From positions 11,772,014-11,836,013 of the forward strand of contig OY744609.1 of the NCBI GenBank assembly GCA_963556255.1: a stretch of DNA of 64,000 nt, given 5' to 3'. Every line of letters starts with the position of its first letter. Within the stretch, counting starts at the first letter, position 1. The notes under the pieces are model-generated. The model saw only the letters and a program-made list of their open reading frames with translations. It searched no databases and was not told where the DNA came from. Of the stretch, positions 13,745-62,042 are shown piece by piece. Source of the stretch: Allolobophora icterica (lineage: Eukaryota > Annelida > Clitellata > Crassiclitellata > Lumbricidae). The position numbers and the translations under genes were made by a program.

Positions 13745-14120
13745 TACAAACAGACAGACAGATAAAAAAAACAGCGAAACCGATAGACAGACAGAAAGAT
13801 AGACAGATAGACAAAGACAGATCATTGAAAGGCAGATCGGTCGAAAGACAGATAAACAAACAGAGAGACAGAAAGAAAAACAGACAGACAGACAGACAGA
13901 AAAACAGACAGACAGATGAAAAAGAAAGGCAGGTATGTCGAAAGACAGACAGACAGACAGACAGACGGACAGATAAACAAATATACAGACAGACAAACAG
14001 ACAGACAGACAGAAAAATAAGAAAGGCAGATAGATCGAAAGACAGACAGACATACAAACAGACAGATAAAAAAACAGCCAGACATATAGACAGACAGATA
14101 GACAGACAGATAGATCGATA
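11680..14120 (-). repeat. GACA-based satellite with higher-order units
   Basis: About 2.4 kb of CAGA/GACA/GATA tetranucleotides interrupted about every 100-150 bases by AAAGAAAGGCAG-[GT]TAGGTCGAAAG and AAACAGCCAGACAG blocks. Larger blocks are duplicated: 12596-12768 resembles 13296-13463, 12886-13050 resembles 13686-13850, and 12003-12130 resembles 12242-12370. The long Cys/Leu/Ser/Val-rich open frames on the minus strand are repeat artefacts. Confidence 0.95.
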
Positions 14121-14149
14121 GCTAGATTGTGTCTTTATCCCAATGGGCT

Positions 14150-14290
14150 AACAAAATGAGTGCATCCACCGTACACCGAGGGAGAGGAGTAGCCGCCAGT
14201 TCTGAAAATGAAGCCGTTTCCATTTCATATGTCTGGATGCCTCTTGGAGTTAGCTTGAGATACTGCCCTTCTTCTCCTTCTTCATAAATT
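14150..14290 (+). repeat. SINE family A 3' end
   Basis: GAAAATGAAGCCGTTTCC..TTAGCTTGAGATACTGCCC then CTTCTT matches the 3' part of the copies at 731 and 6195. Confidence 0.6.
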
Positions 14291-14340
14291 ATATCATTAG
14301 AACTTGTGATAAAATTACGAGTGTTATTCACGGGCCAAAA

Positions 14341-14420
14341 AGCGTAGGCTAATTAGGCATTGTAATTAGGCATTTGTAATTAGGCATTTGTAATTAGGAA
14401 TTTGTAATTAGGCATTTCTA
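14341..14420 (+). repeat. 17-bp tandem repeat (TAATTAGGCATTTG)n
   Basis: Five imperfect copies of an AT-rich unit, roughly 350 bases upstream of the aquaglyceroporin 1 TATA box. Confidence 0.85.
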
Positions 14421-14776
14421 TGCATGTTTGCGCAAAACTTGTTTTCGACAAATAGGATGAACAATTTTTATTTCTTTAGCCCACTGTAATAGTTTAATTT
14501 AATATGTAGGCCTCTTAAGGCTTACGAGGACCCGTTCATTAATTGCCGTTGATCTGTTTATTAATTGCCTTTCATCGCTTTGTTAATTGGCGATCATATC
14601 ATGTTTGTTAATCGCCGCTAATCTCCGCTGCTCTCTCTTCAATGGAACTCATGAATAATCTCGATCGAGTGTTTTGACGATCATCAAGCGCTCTGATTGG
14701 CCGCCCGTCAAACAACTTCTGCTGGTAACAGCTTTCCGAATGTAAATCACGTCGAGTGCTTTGGGTCCCGTTCGCC

Positions 14777-14784
14777 TATAAATA
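14777..14784 (+). promoter_or_regulatory. TATA box of aquaglyceroporin 1
   Basis: TATAAATA stands 70 bases before the proposed start codon at 14847. An initiator-like GCAGTCG at 14809-14815 puts the likely transcription start about 33 bases downstream, the canonical spacing, and would leave a 5' UTR of roughly 35 bases. The preceding 200 bases are unusually free of simple repeats. This is a match by pattern only. Confidence 0.6.
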
Positions 14785-14846
14785 CGGCTCTGCGATCGGT
14801 GTCCGCAAGCAGTCGTCGTTGCTCACTCGCCTTCGACATCCTCCTG

Positions 14847-28845
<13,999 letters not shown>

Positions 28846-29483
28846 ACCTTCTCCCTCCTCCTCCTCGTCATCCTCACCTGCCTGTAATCTTCGCCATCAT
28901 CTTCATCTCAGCATCTTCGTCCTCCTCCTTTCTTCACTTCCGAAGCGACATCTTCATCGTCTTCCATGTATATTTCTTCAGCACGTCATCTTCGCGGCAA
29001 AGTTGTTTATCTTCGTCGTCTAGTCGCTCAACATCTCTTCCTCCTTCGGCTCAGACCACCTCAAATGTTCTCCGCTACATTACACCCGATGCAAATGTCT
29101 CTCTCCTCGCTACACCAACGTCTCCTTTAAACGAGAATCAATGATTATCCGCCACGAGCTATAACCGAGTATCTTCGATCGTTTACCAGAATCAGAATAT
29201 CTTCATACGAGTATATCTTCGTTCGATTACCTCGATCAGTATATCTTCATCCGAGTGCCTTATTCAACTATCTGCATTCGACTATCTTCGTCTGTCTACC
29301 TGCAAAAGATGTTTTCTTCGTTCTCGAGTGTGAATTATCTCACAGACTATTTTACTCTAAGAACTATGAGTGTAAGGACCCCACCCAACGCCAGAGATTT
29401 TAGTTTCCATTAACCCTAACTCGAGAATTGGGTGGTTGGTAGCTAGCAGTTTGAACGAACACGAATTGGTCCCGATTGGCATT

Positions 29484-29560
29484 GGGGTGGCACGTTGGCC
29501 GAATGGTTAACAGGTCGGCTTTTCACCTCTGCGTCTCAGGTTCAAATTCCGGATCATCAT
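29484..29560 (+). repeat. tRNA-like sequence (Ser/Leu type), probably SINE head
   Basis: GTTGGCCGAATGGTTAACAG resembles the A-box side of tRNA-Ser/Leu and CAGGTTCAAATTCCGG the B box, about 45 bases apart. The acceptor stem does not close, so a tRNA pseudogene or SINE is preferred. Confidence 0.5.
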
Positions 29561-30094
29561 AGATCATATTGTCGAAATGTGTGCAACCTCGAAGACCGTC
29601 ATCTTTGAAATTAGTAATAATATCTGTTTTTATATTATATTCCAAAAGGACAAAAGTAGCAGTTTAAGCACAAATTAGGAGCCAGAAGAATTTTTAGGAC
29701 AAATCCAAACTGATCATTGACTTAAAGCCAATTTTTAAATTGTATTTAGAAGTCTTGTTTATATTCGAACTATATTTATTCGCATTATATGATGACTTTT
29801 GCATTAACATAGATAACTTAGGCGTTATGACGATTTGTGAAATGTTATGCATATTATGAAATCTGACGAAATGTTAGCGATTCGAATCGTGTTCTGTAAT
29901 AAAATGATTATGTTATGAACAAGTCTTTAGCTGTTGTCTGGTTGAACGTTCGCCTTAAAAAGACAAATGCTCATGTTCAGTTACAGTGAGCCAGCAGTGA
30001 GTGATAGAAAGTGGTTATATCTGAAGATAATTAGGTGACAAAGAAATATTTTCTCAGAGTAAGAAAGAGAGAAATTTTTCTTTCTCTCTCTTTT

Positions 30095-30145
<51 letters not shown>

Positions 30146-31316
30146 TTCTCTCTCTCTCTATTTCTCTCTCTCTCTTTCTCTCTCTCTGTCTCTGTCTCTT
30201 TCTGCATGTCTCTCTCTGTCTCTCTCTGTCTCTGTCTCGTTCTCTCTGTCTTTGTCTCTGTCTCTCTGTCTCCCTCTGTCTCTGTCTCTGTTCTCTCTCT
30301 GTCTCTGTCTCTGTCTCTGTCTGTCTGTCGCTCTCTCTCTTTTGTTCTATTTCTGTGTCTCTATGCCGGCGTCTGCAATATTTATTTCCTTCTCTCCCTC
30401 TCCCTCTGCCCTCTCTCTGTCGTTCTCTCTCTATGCCCGACTGTAACCTGTCTTTCATCCTGTTTCTGCTTCTGTCTCTGCCTCTCCCTCTATCTCTGGG
30501 TTCTTCCCTGCCTTCCTCCCTCCGTCTCCATCTCCCCCTACGTTCCTCCCTCTCGTGAGCAATTATCTTTCCGTCTAAACATCCTGTTTTTCACAAGCAT
30601 CAACATTTCACTCAGTCGCTTTGCGTTGGTCCAAATACCTCTAAATCTGCTTCTAACTCTGTTCTTCTATATCCGCCTTTGATTCCGTGTTTGATTCACC
30701 CCATCCACACCCTTTGAACCAGAGTCGAACACGTGATAATGCGAACCAAACCCTACTTTTTAGGTAAACCTGTCAGCTGAAGTTTACGACGAAGTGATCG
30801 GATGTGTAGACCAAAATTCAGGGCAAATTTTAGCTCCAGGGCGCTTACACTTCGTACCCACTCAGGCCAGCTCAAGGGACTCTTGTTCCTATTGCTGTTG
30901 TTGTTGTGCTTCTTCTCTTCTTAGCTCCCTTCAATCACAATAATCATAGATAGACTTCTGGATGAATGCAACATACACAGGGCAGTGCACGAGCGAGCGA
31001 GTGATGAACATTTCTGAACACGCTGTATGTCTATCAACCACAGCGAAGGATCGTGTGAGCTGCGATTGATTGTCGCTTCTTAGCAAACCACATCCCAAAA
31101 TCACAATCATTAAAACAGTTCCCACAATATATATGCTCTACATATACATAAATACACACTCATGCATATATTAACAGTCGAGATATAGTCTATAGGCTAA
31201 ATTCGGTAGTCCACTCTCTGTGTTATACCCATGTCGACTCTTAGTCCTCTTATCACCGGTTAAACGACATAACTGTACAATGTACATAGTTGCGGTGTGT
31301 CAACCAGCTCTGTTTC

Positions 31317-31491
<175 letters not shown>

Positions 31492-31868
31492 CGAATATAT
31501 ATTATGCATACTATATAATATATATATGTGTATATATAAAAAAATGAATGTCGTGTAACAAAACTATGCCATGGTTATCGGCTCACTGCCCATCTGCAAC
31601 CGTTTCCAGTCTAATCGTTACAAACTCCGTCATTCTGGGTTGTGGTCCATTTTTTGTGTGTCGGCGGCTTACATGTAGAGTCCTCAGTAGAACACGCTTC
31701 ACCCTCTCCCTTTGCTTTAACCGTTGATCGAGATCATTGTTTCTGACTGGCTGTCTGCGTGGAACTTTGACTGGAACATAATTTCTCTATGCTTTCTATA
31801 GTTTCTCCTAATTAACCGCGGCAAATGGAGGCTCGTTGCCGGCGAAATAGGATACATGGACCTTGGAA

Positions 31869-31959
31869 GATAAAAGGAAGGCGTCGGAACTGCCGACCAC
31901 AGTGGCGTCAGAGTTTAGAGGCGTCGAGAGGAAGCAGAGACAGGACTGAAGGACGGCCG
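31869..31959 (+). promoter_or_regulatory. Possible promoter and noncoding first exon of aquaglyceroporin 2
   Basis: GATAAAAGG at 31869 could be a weak TATA box, followed about 30 bases on by CAGTGGCGTCAGAG and an ATG-free purine-rich stretch ending in CCG|GTAGGT. It would splice to the acceptor ACGCAG at 34720, eight bases before the start codon. Speculative: no homology can be checked in a noncoding exon. Confidence 0.25.
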
Positions 31960-32029
31960 GTAGGTGTCGTGTCTTTATGAACTATTTTTTTTGTATCTTC
32001 GCTTATGTTTCTTAGTTGTTTGCCCTACA

Positions 32030-32270
32030 AAACCCGACGGTTGGGAGTTGAAATCCCTGCCGGAGCAGAAAGATATCCCAAGACTTCTCCTCAACTTGCG
32101 CGTCCTAGTGAACTCAACTCTGAAATAAATACACTAACCTTAAATCCTATAGGTTCGTGAAATAATCAGACAGCGATGTAGTGAACTATCCACTCGCTCC
32201 CATATAAGCCGAGGCTACGAAAATGAGGTCGCTACATGGCTGCCACTTTGTGCAACTGCGGGTTTTTCTT
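32030..32270 (+). repeat. SINE family A, copy
   Basis: CCGAGGCTACGAAAATGAGG..TCGCTACATGGCTGCC matches the 3' part of the copy at 731; the tRNA-like head is degraded around 32030-32060. Confidence 0.55.
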
Positions 32271-32324
32271 TCTCGCTTTTATGCACTTTTCCATTTGTCG
32301 TTTGCTTATTTCGAGTTTAATTCT

Positions 32325-32509
32325 CAGGCACGTAACTAGGATTTTTCGTTTGGGGGGGGGGGGGCTTAAGCCTTGAACATGGCAACATTTATACAGTGTT
32401 CATACGAATTTTAGCCGTAAGCATACAACGGCTTGACTTGTTTGGGGGGGCTTCAACTTCGTTTGGGGGGGCTTAAGCCCCCCTAAGCCCAACGCTAGTT
32501 ACGTCCCTG
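32325..32509. mobile_element. hAT-type MITE, 185 bp, 8-bp TSD
   Basis: Terminal repeats CAGGCACGTAACTAG and CTAGTTACGTCCCTG (14 of 15 paired). Flanked by perfect 8-bp target duplication TTAATTCT (32317-32324 and 32510-32517). The interior is short G-rich blocks with CTTAAGCC. Non-autonomous, no coding capacity. Confidence 0.93.
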
Positions 32510-32719
32510 TTAATTCTGCATATTTGGGTCATATCGTCTGACTTTCTTCCTCTGACTTGTGTGGTCTTCGTAGAACATTTGCCTTTCATGTTTCGGTGCT
32601 GTATTACCTGATGCCTTGCTAAACTCCTTCGTCTGCTGGAATCTCTGTTTGAATTAGTTTCTCTTCAAGTATTTCTATTATTTTGCTTCATTACCTCATC
32701 TATGGTATTTAGACCTAAC

Positions 32720-32984
32720 CAGGTCCGGTTCGTCCGTTAGGCAAACTAGGCAGCCGCCTAGGGCCGCCGATTTTTAGGGGCCGTCAGTTTACCAGTTTTC
32801 CAAAAATAAACATGAAAAAATAATTTCAGGAAATTTATAAATTAAGAAACGTTGGATTATTTTTTAATTATTAGCCTATACGGTAGATGGAAGAATTCCT
32901 AATAATAAAAGGTCATCAACTTTTTGAAATGACCATCCTTCGAACGGTTTGCCTAGGGCCGCCAAATGTCTTGAGCCGGGCCTG
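32720..32984. mobile_element. hAT-type MITE, 265 bp, 8-bp TSD
   Basis: Ends CAGGTCCGG and CCGGGCCTG inside perfect duplication GACCTAAC (32712-32719 and 32985-32992). Subterminal GCCTAGGGCCGCC occurs near both ends in direct orientation. Confidence 0.92.
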
Positions 32985-33345
32985 GACCTAACTATGATAT
33001 TTAAACCTATCTATGCTATGTAGACCTACCTAAGGTAACAAATGACGGTGTATTCTTGTTGCCTTTGCTTTCTGCTGGACTGTTTTGTTAGGCTTGTTTC
33101 GACATATTAGAATCTGTTAACTTCGTCTGCACTTATGTCTGCACTTTAATTAACCACAGTGATTAATTACTGCAGTGTTGATACGAAATGTAAGGTAATG
33201 TAAGATAAAGTAAGGTAAGTGAATATTTATTACCATTTCCAACAGTACAGAAACTTAGCCCTGACGCAGACAAATTTTTGCGCTTAAGCACAAACGCAAC
33301 AACTGTGATTGTACCAACGTACAAACTTCCCTTTTCGGGTTAAGC

Positions 33346-33655
33346 TTCGGGTTAAGTTTCTATGGCTTAATAACGAGTGTTAGGTTACGGGTTAAGCTTC
33401 TGTGGCTTAATAACGAGTGTTAGATTACGGGTTAAGCTTATATGGCTTAATAACGAGTGTTAGGTGACGGGTTAAGCTTCTATAGCTTAATAACGAGTGT
33501 TAGATTACGGGTTAAGCTTATATGGCTTAATAACGAGTGTTAGGTGACGGGTTAAGCTTCTATAGCTTAATAACGAGTGTTAGATTACGGGTTAAGCTTA
33601 TATGGCTTAATAACGAGTGTTAGGTGACGGGTTAAGCTTCTATAGCTTAATAACG
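33346..33655 (+). repeat. 40-bp satellite in 80-bp dimers
   Basis: About eight units of GGGTTAAGCTTCTATGG-CTTAATAACGAGTGTTAG. Later copies alternate between GATTACGG..TTATATGG and GGTGACGG..TTCTATAG variants, so dimers were amplified. A decayed copy continues to about 33860. Confidence 0.95.
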
Positions 33656-34170
33656 AAGGGTGGCGTGGCGCCTATGCAAACGGGCAGCGGCGGTGAAGGA
33701 TCTCTTCCGATCGATTCATTGAACAATGAGCAAGTTCGCGTTCATACGGTTATTGTATACAACGGTGTACATTTACCTTTTACATTTAAGCTTAAGCTAC
33801 AGGTTAATCTTATGTGGTTGAATAACACGGGTTAGGCTTCGGGTTAAGCTTACATGGTTTAATGTTTCACGCTATGCTTTGAACCTCAGATGTTGATATG
33901 AGCAGCGATGAATCCTTTACTTTGCAAAGGGGCCAAATGACTTAATAATGACTCACAATGACCGATAATGACCGATAATGACTGAAAATAACTGATTACT
34001 ATGTAGGAAAGGGACAAAAGAACTGATGACGACTGACAATGACTGAGAGTGATTGATTAGTGACTGACAAAGGGATCAAATGATTTTTGAATAAACTTTA
34101 AACTTTTAGTCGTGTGACTTTCTGGGCTCTGGCTCTGTGCATAAACACCGGCGCCACAGAAGTTGCTACC

Positions 34171-34577
<407 letters not shown>

Positions 34578-34652
34578 CCAGGACGGCCACTCTAAAGTGC
34601 CAACATCATCAATTAGTGTCTTGCACCTGAGGGATCATATATACCTCGGGTA

Positions 34653-34695
<43 letters not shown>

Positions 34696-34728
34696 TGTTT
34701 GAAATTTCGAGGAAACGCAGAGATCAAA

Positions 34729-45376
<10,648 letters not shown>

Positions 45377-46302
45377 GCCGAATAAAATCGTCGAAATTGA
45401 GAAGAAATCCAGTCTTTCCTCCGCTTCTGTTTCGTTTTACTTCCGCCTTTGCCTTCTCGTTTTTTTTCCTTCTTAGGTCATTTCTCGGAATTAGAACGTT
45501 TTCGGGATTTGGTTTATTATTTACTTTATTTTGCTGTTTCTGTGTTTAAGTTTGGTGATTTGGTGGCAAACGGTACAATTTAAACTTTAATTGGGTAAAG
45601 AACAAAGTTTTCTTGTCATTTCCGTGCCCGAGGTTCGAATCTGAGTGAATTATATAAAAATATTATATTTATTTTTTGTTATGAGCCGGCGTGTAATAAA
45701 CAAGGCATCAACCGATGGCACATAAAAAAAACAAGTCGCAGTCAGGTCAACGTTCAGAAAGTCAGTGCAATAAGACTGAGAAGCAGCTTAACTTGAATAA
45801 GATACAACGAATGAATGAATGGATGAATGAATGAACGAACGAATGAACGAACGAACGAATGAACGAACGAATGAACGAACGAATAAATGAATGAACGAAC
45901 GAATGAATGAATGAATGAACGAATGAAAGAACGAACGAATGAAAGAACGAATGAATGAATGAACGAAGAAATTAATGAACGAATGAATGACAGAATGAAT
46001 GAGTCAATGAATCAATGAGTGATAGAAGGAATGAACGAACGAACGAAAGAATGAATAGATTGATTGTCAAACAATAATTTCAAGGAAACATGTCTCTCTT
46101 ATTGAATTATTGTTATCGTCTGAGTGCCTCAGTCAAATGATCCTTCAACCTTTGGATGACGCTTCTGAGGAGTATAATTATAGTTTTGGAGGAAGCGTCG
46201 AATAAATGTGCAGCTAGCTCGACCGTCATCTTTCGGTCTCCAGTGATTGATAGATCAATCGATTGATTAAGTGATTGATTGACTGATTGGTTGATTGATT
46301 GG

Positions 46303-46336
<34 letters not shown>

Positions 46337-47218
46337 CACTGATTGGTTGATAGAAGCCTTTTATTGATTGAACACCACATAACAATGGGCCTTATATTTC
46401 ATTCTGAGCAGAATAACAATATCCAAAGATGAGATCAAATGGACAACAAGTACGGCTAACAAGGTCACTTAATTATTTTTAAGACAGATTTTAAGATGAC
46501 ATTTTTGACAGTTAAAAGCTACATCAGTTTCATGAACTGTGCAAGCGCAGTACTCTACATGTTCAAAAAATCCGCTTTTTCCACAGTATACCGTATTGCG
46601 AAGTATAAAATCTTAGTCGACTTGCACAGACCTCGTTTTCAAATTTTTTAACAAAGCAAAGTATCGCTGAATATTAATTGTTTTTCTCAATTAATTTTTT
46701 GGGACACACTTGTTCGCTGTGAATGCGCTTTTACCTCATCAAGTCAGTTATGCTTATAGAAACAGTTTACTTATTGTTTGCCAATTTGTGTTCCTAAGCA
46801 GAAGATGTTTTTTTAGTAACTTGACGCTGGTGCAGAAAAAACCTTTACAGTCAAATTTCTGTTATTCGTGCGCTGTAATGTAAAGCGCTGAATGTAGATA
46901 GTTGTTAAGTATTAAGTTGTAAGCTATTATGGTCTTTAATAACATTGTATAGATAACGTTGTTTGGCATTGTTACGGGAAAGAAAGGTGCTTTTACACAA
47001 TATTGTATATCATCGTACTGCTTTGGTATCGGGAGTAAACATTTATTCTGTTAAGTGGAATATAAGTTTTAATCACGGAATGGCATGTCGAATTAGCTTT
47101 TTAACCAATATACAAATAAATGCTTTAAGTCAACGAATTTTGTTGTATTTCTTCGTTTGGCTGACTAGTCGTAGAAACTTTACACTACAGCACTTCTAGA
47201 AACAACACAATGCAATAC

Positions 47219-47660
47219 AATACAATTGATCTTGCCCTCCTACCTTCCAAAGTTCTGAAATGCAATCACGGCCATACAGTGGCGGATCCAGAGGGGGGCG
47301 ATTGGGGCGATCGCCCCCCCTAAGAGTCAAAAAATAATTTTTTTTTATATTTAAAATTTAAAAATTTGATATACTGTAGCGTACCACAGGATTAATGTCA
47401 TGTGATTATTATTACGCATGTACAGCGCCGAACTATAGTTTGAATATTACTTCTACACGCCCTTGTTTTAATCATGCTTTAAACTTGATAAGTAATTTTA
47501 ATTCCTTTGACCTTGGACGTCCATGAAATCGCCCCCCGTAAAGTAAAAGTCTAGATCCGCCCCTGCGGCCATACGACAGAATATCGACTGTGAGTGAAGG
47601 ACTTGCTAAAGGTACTTTCACAATGATCGGGTGGAGGCTTGAACTAATCTAAAGTCTTAG
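47219..47660 (-). repeat. SINE family C copy split by a MITE
   Basis: CTACCTTCCAAAGTTCTGAA before and GTGAGTGAAGGACTTGCTAA after the MITE match the copies at 21500 and 8455. Confidence 0.65.
47277..47565. mobile_element. hAT-type MITE, 289 bp, inside a SINE
   Basis: Ends CAGTGGCGGATCCAGA and TCTAGATCCGCCCCTG, with subterminal GGGGGGCGATT / AATCGCCCCCC-type inverted blocks. Perfect 8-bp duplication CGGCCATA (47269-47276 and 47566-47573). Confidence 0.93.
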
Positions 47661-48348
47661 ATGAATGGAGTCTTAGATGAACGAAGCCGTAGATGAACGA
47701 AGTGATGAATAAAGTCATAAGAATGAAGTTTTAGATGAATAAAGTCTTAGATGAATGAAGTCTTAGATGAATGAAGTCTTAGATGAATGAAGTCTTGATC
47801 TAAAGCTCAAAGCCGATATTCACGCGGACAAAGGTTTAAAGTCTGGAGTCAACATCCTAAATGCTATCTCTGCCTAGAAATCCTTGCAATATCACTCTGC
47901 GTATGATAGGGCCTACGTAATCTGATAGACTAGGAGAAATGCAAGCACGATGACGTAATGTTCACGAAAACAATGCTCAAGATGGCGTCATGGTTATTGT
48001 CAGCCTCAATTTTTATTTGGCTGTTCACGATGACGTCGTAGAAAGCCTAAATGACGACAAAATTGCGTCAGACTAACTATTTCCTTTGGCTGCTCATGAA
48101 TGCGTTAAGCTAAGTGTCAAATTATAAGCTACATTAACGTCAGCATATTTCCTTAGTTTGTTAATGATGGCGTTATGTTCAGCCTAAATGACCCCAAAAT
48201 GGCGTCAGTTTAATCGTTTCTTCGTTTGGCTGTTCACGATGACCTCACGCTAGCCTAAACGAACCACAATAAGATAACCCTATTTTAATTCTTTGGCTAA
48301 TCATGATGACATCATGATAAGCTAAAGTTACGTCATATTGACGTCACC

Positions 48349-58917
<10,569 letters not shown>

Positions 58918-59606
58918 TTTCGCTCTGTTTTTTTTTACTCGCAGATTCCTAATTTCTCGACAGGAAAAAAATTAAAATCCAATAAAAATCCAAAGCGATT
59001 GAACTATGAATGTTTTTGTATCAAACCCGCTCTCGGAATGACTGAATAAGAGCGGACACAGTCTGAAACTGTGTCATAAGCGGGTGCGATTAGGCACTAG
59101 TAAATCTTTTTCAGCGACGGATTGTGGATCACCGGAATCGGCTACCACAGAGAACAGTATCGGCACCAAGCTTGAACGTTTTCAAACAGAACTGGACTGG
59201 CGGATGGAACGATATAGGCACTATAAGCGTGTATGGCTTACCCAGCCAATCAACTCTAACCGTAACTGTGTGGTTGAACTAGGTATCATCTCTATCCGAT
59301 GCGAATTGTACGAGATATCGAAGTCCTAATCGGTGGCGCGGTCACTCTCAGCTCATACTACAGGCTTCAAAGAATCTAACATCCGATGTAGGCCTACGTC
59401 TCATGGTCCACTCGATGTAGGCCTCGGCGTAGTGAATAGGCCTAGGCCTATGCGTTACCTAGTAGATCCATAATAGATCTTTAGGTGAGGGTCGATAGAC
59501 AAACGAGCGTCTGCAGATAAGAGTAGGCTAAACAGGGGTCAAGAACTGTGTGGTGTGCCGTGCTTACGAGTCCTCACAGCGGCAGACGCAGGGACACCGA
59601 ACCTAT
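58918..59606 (-). other. 5' side of the TM6SF-like gene
   Basis: Likely promoter and 5' UTR region. No clear TATA box on the minus strand. A TAGGCCTA cluster lies at 59385-59450. Confidence 0.4.
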
Positions 59607-60336
59607 CAATCAATCAATCAATCAATCAAAAATCTTTATTGCATCCAAATGACAATTATAACAGAGTACAGTGACTGTAAATAGCAGTATGATTGACAAT
59701 TAAAACAGAAAAGAGTAGTGTACACAGCGGTAACAAAAATTGTCATTGGCGGCAAAAGGTGGCCCCCAAGGGATATACATCCCGCTAACTAGGGACACCT
59801 AAGTAGATATATGTACCAATGAACAATATGACTGACAGGATCGAAGGGTAGCCTCACTACATTCATTCATGATCGATTTAAGCCAATCGGCTTTACAATT
59901 AACTTATATAGAGGCTAGGTTGAAATTGATAGTATGCATTCCTTAACTAACCTTAACTAACACAAAATTATATATGCTTAAGTTTACCTATGTGCGTGTT
60001 CACCCAATATCAAGAAAACAAAAAAAACAAACAAACTATAGAAGGAAAACAAATCAGTATATAAGAAACACAATGATCAATTCTAATGACTAGGGAGACT
60101 CATACCACATTCAGAAGGTACTTGCGCAATCGAATCTTAAATAAGTAGGGATATGGCGAGCAGCGTACATCAGTAGGCAGGGTATTCCAGATTTTGGGCC
60201 CATAATATTTTATACTAATGCACACATACATACATGCATACAGAAGCACACTTATAGGCGGCGTAATTAGACGCATGCGTTGCATACACGTCTTTCTGCT
60301 AGAAAGGTCCTTGCGAGGCACTGAATAAATGGTCAT
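59606..60336 (-). pseudogene. Non-LTR retrotransposon 3' end
   Basis: Minus strand encodes IKYYGPKIWNTLPTDV then PYLFKIRLRKYLLNVV and a stop, the usual C-terminal end of a LINE polymerase. It is followed by about 500 bases of 3' UTR with AATAAAGATTTT and a (TTGA)n tail at 59606-59630. 5'-truncated. Confidence 0.8.
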
Positions 60337-60349
60337 TTAGCCAGATAGC

Positions 60350-60745
<396 letters not shown>

Positions 60746-60999
60746 CTTTATTACCGGCGTTATATCAAATAAAGTCTGCCAGGGCCAGGTTGTTGATTAG
60801 TCAATTTCGGTGCCAGGTCAAAATCCTGGAGGGTCATGAGGCGCGGGGGAGGGGGGGGAGAAAACTTGGTGCTAAGGTAGAAATCGTTGGTGATGGTAGT
60901 CACGGGAGGATGCAGAAGCGGAAACAGGATAGGATAGCAATTTGATGAAATTGGTTTGCTGTCTTGATTAAAATGCTGCTGGAAAAACGGCTAGGGCAC

Positions 61000-61113
61000 T
61001 CCACCATCACCACCACCATCATCACCATCACCATCACCATCACCATCACCATCACCATCATCATCGTCATCGTCAGCGTCAGCGTCAGCGTCAGCGTACC
61101 GTCACCGTCACCG

Positions 61114-61176
<63 letters not shown>

Positions 61177-61200
61177 CCATAATCACCATCATCGTCATCG

Positions 61201-61236
<36 letters not shown>

Positions 61237-61237
61237 G

Positions 61238-61278
<41 letters not shown>

Positions 61279-61500
61279 CCATCATCGTCATCGTCATCAT
61301 CATCATCATCATCATCATCACCATAATCACCGTCGTTGTCATCATCATCATCATCATCATCATCATCACCATAATCACCATCGTCGTTATCATCATCATC
61401 ACCAACATCATCATCATCATTATTATTGTCATTGTCATAATCGCCATCATCATCATCATTGTCATCGTCATCAACATCATCATCGTCATCATCCTTACTC
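61000..61500 (+). repeat. (ATC)n/(ACC)n trinucleotide array
   Basis: About 500 bases of CATCAT/CACCAT/CGTCAT. The Asp-rich minus-strand frame is an artefact. Confidence 0.96.
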
Positions 61501-61764
61501 ATCCACGTTACCTATACTGTCTTCCATTGCGTTATTAGGGCCAATTGACTGATAAAACTAAAATGGACAAAGCAACATGTGATTTTAAATATTTAAACAT
61601 TAATTATTATTAATTAGACTCGGTTCAGAAAAGAAAGTTATTGCAAGGCCTCATGTCTCTCGTTGAAGTTGTTTACTATAATCTGTGTTGTAGTAATTAA
61701 TAATAATTAATAACTAATAGTAATTAAATATCAGTCATATAAGACTGAAGTTGAGAAGCAACGT

Positions 61765-62042
61765 CAGATCTGTGCGTCCACCCACCAAATCAAATCCACA
61801 CAAGGATTAGGCATCGCATCGATATTTTTGACAATTTCACTGTGCAATTTTAGCTTACCGTACAGTATATATAAATGATAACATCATGATATCATATGCA
61901 TGAGTTATACTATACTTTTATGAGTCACTTTTATGAGTCATTGTCAGTGCATGACTACGAGTGACAGACAGAGGGCGGGTGTGGATGGAAGGAAACGGGA
62001 GAGGTGTGCGTCCAATTTTTTTAAAGCCTGCCAGCGCCCCTG
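61765..62042 (-). mobile_element. MITE family CAGGGGCG, copy 2, truncated
   Basis: Inverted copy of 35614-35931. One intact end (CGCCCCTG at 62035-62042) and shared GCATCGATATTTTTGACAAT. The other terminal repeat is missing. Confidence 0.85.

Larger units (their letters stand above)
45377..48348. other. Convergent intergenic region between aquaglyceroporin 2 and the TM6SF-like gene
   Basis: Holds a GAAT/GAAC array (45810-46060), GATT array (46240-46350), a dispersed repeat near 45680 (AAGGCATCAACCGATGGCAC), SINE family C with an inserted MITE, a 16-bp AGTCTTAGATGAATGA satellite (47655-47795) and TGACGTC-rich repeats (47940-48345). No gene seen. Confidence 0.55.

Noticed and set aside
11625..14085. 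Long minus-strand open frames rich in CLSV (up to 382 codons)
   Set aside because: They read straight through GACA/GATA satellite in all frames; no start context, no non-repeat sequence.
29484..29560. Functional tRNA gene
   Set aside because: A and B boxes are present but stems do not pair well and no Pol III terminator follows closely; SINE/pseudogene preferred.
60900..61502. 200-codon Asp-rich frame
   Set aside because: ATC array; codon-level variation follows the repeat, not a protein.
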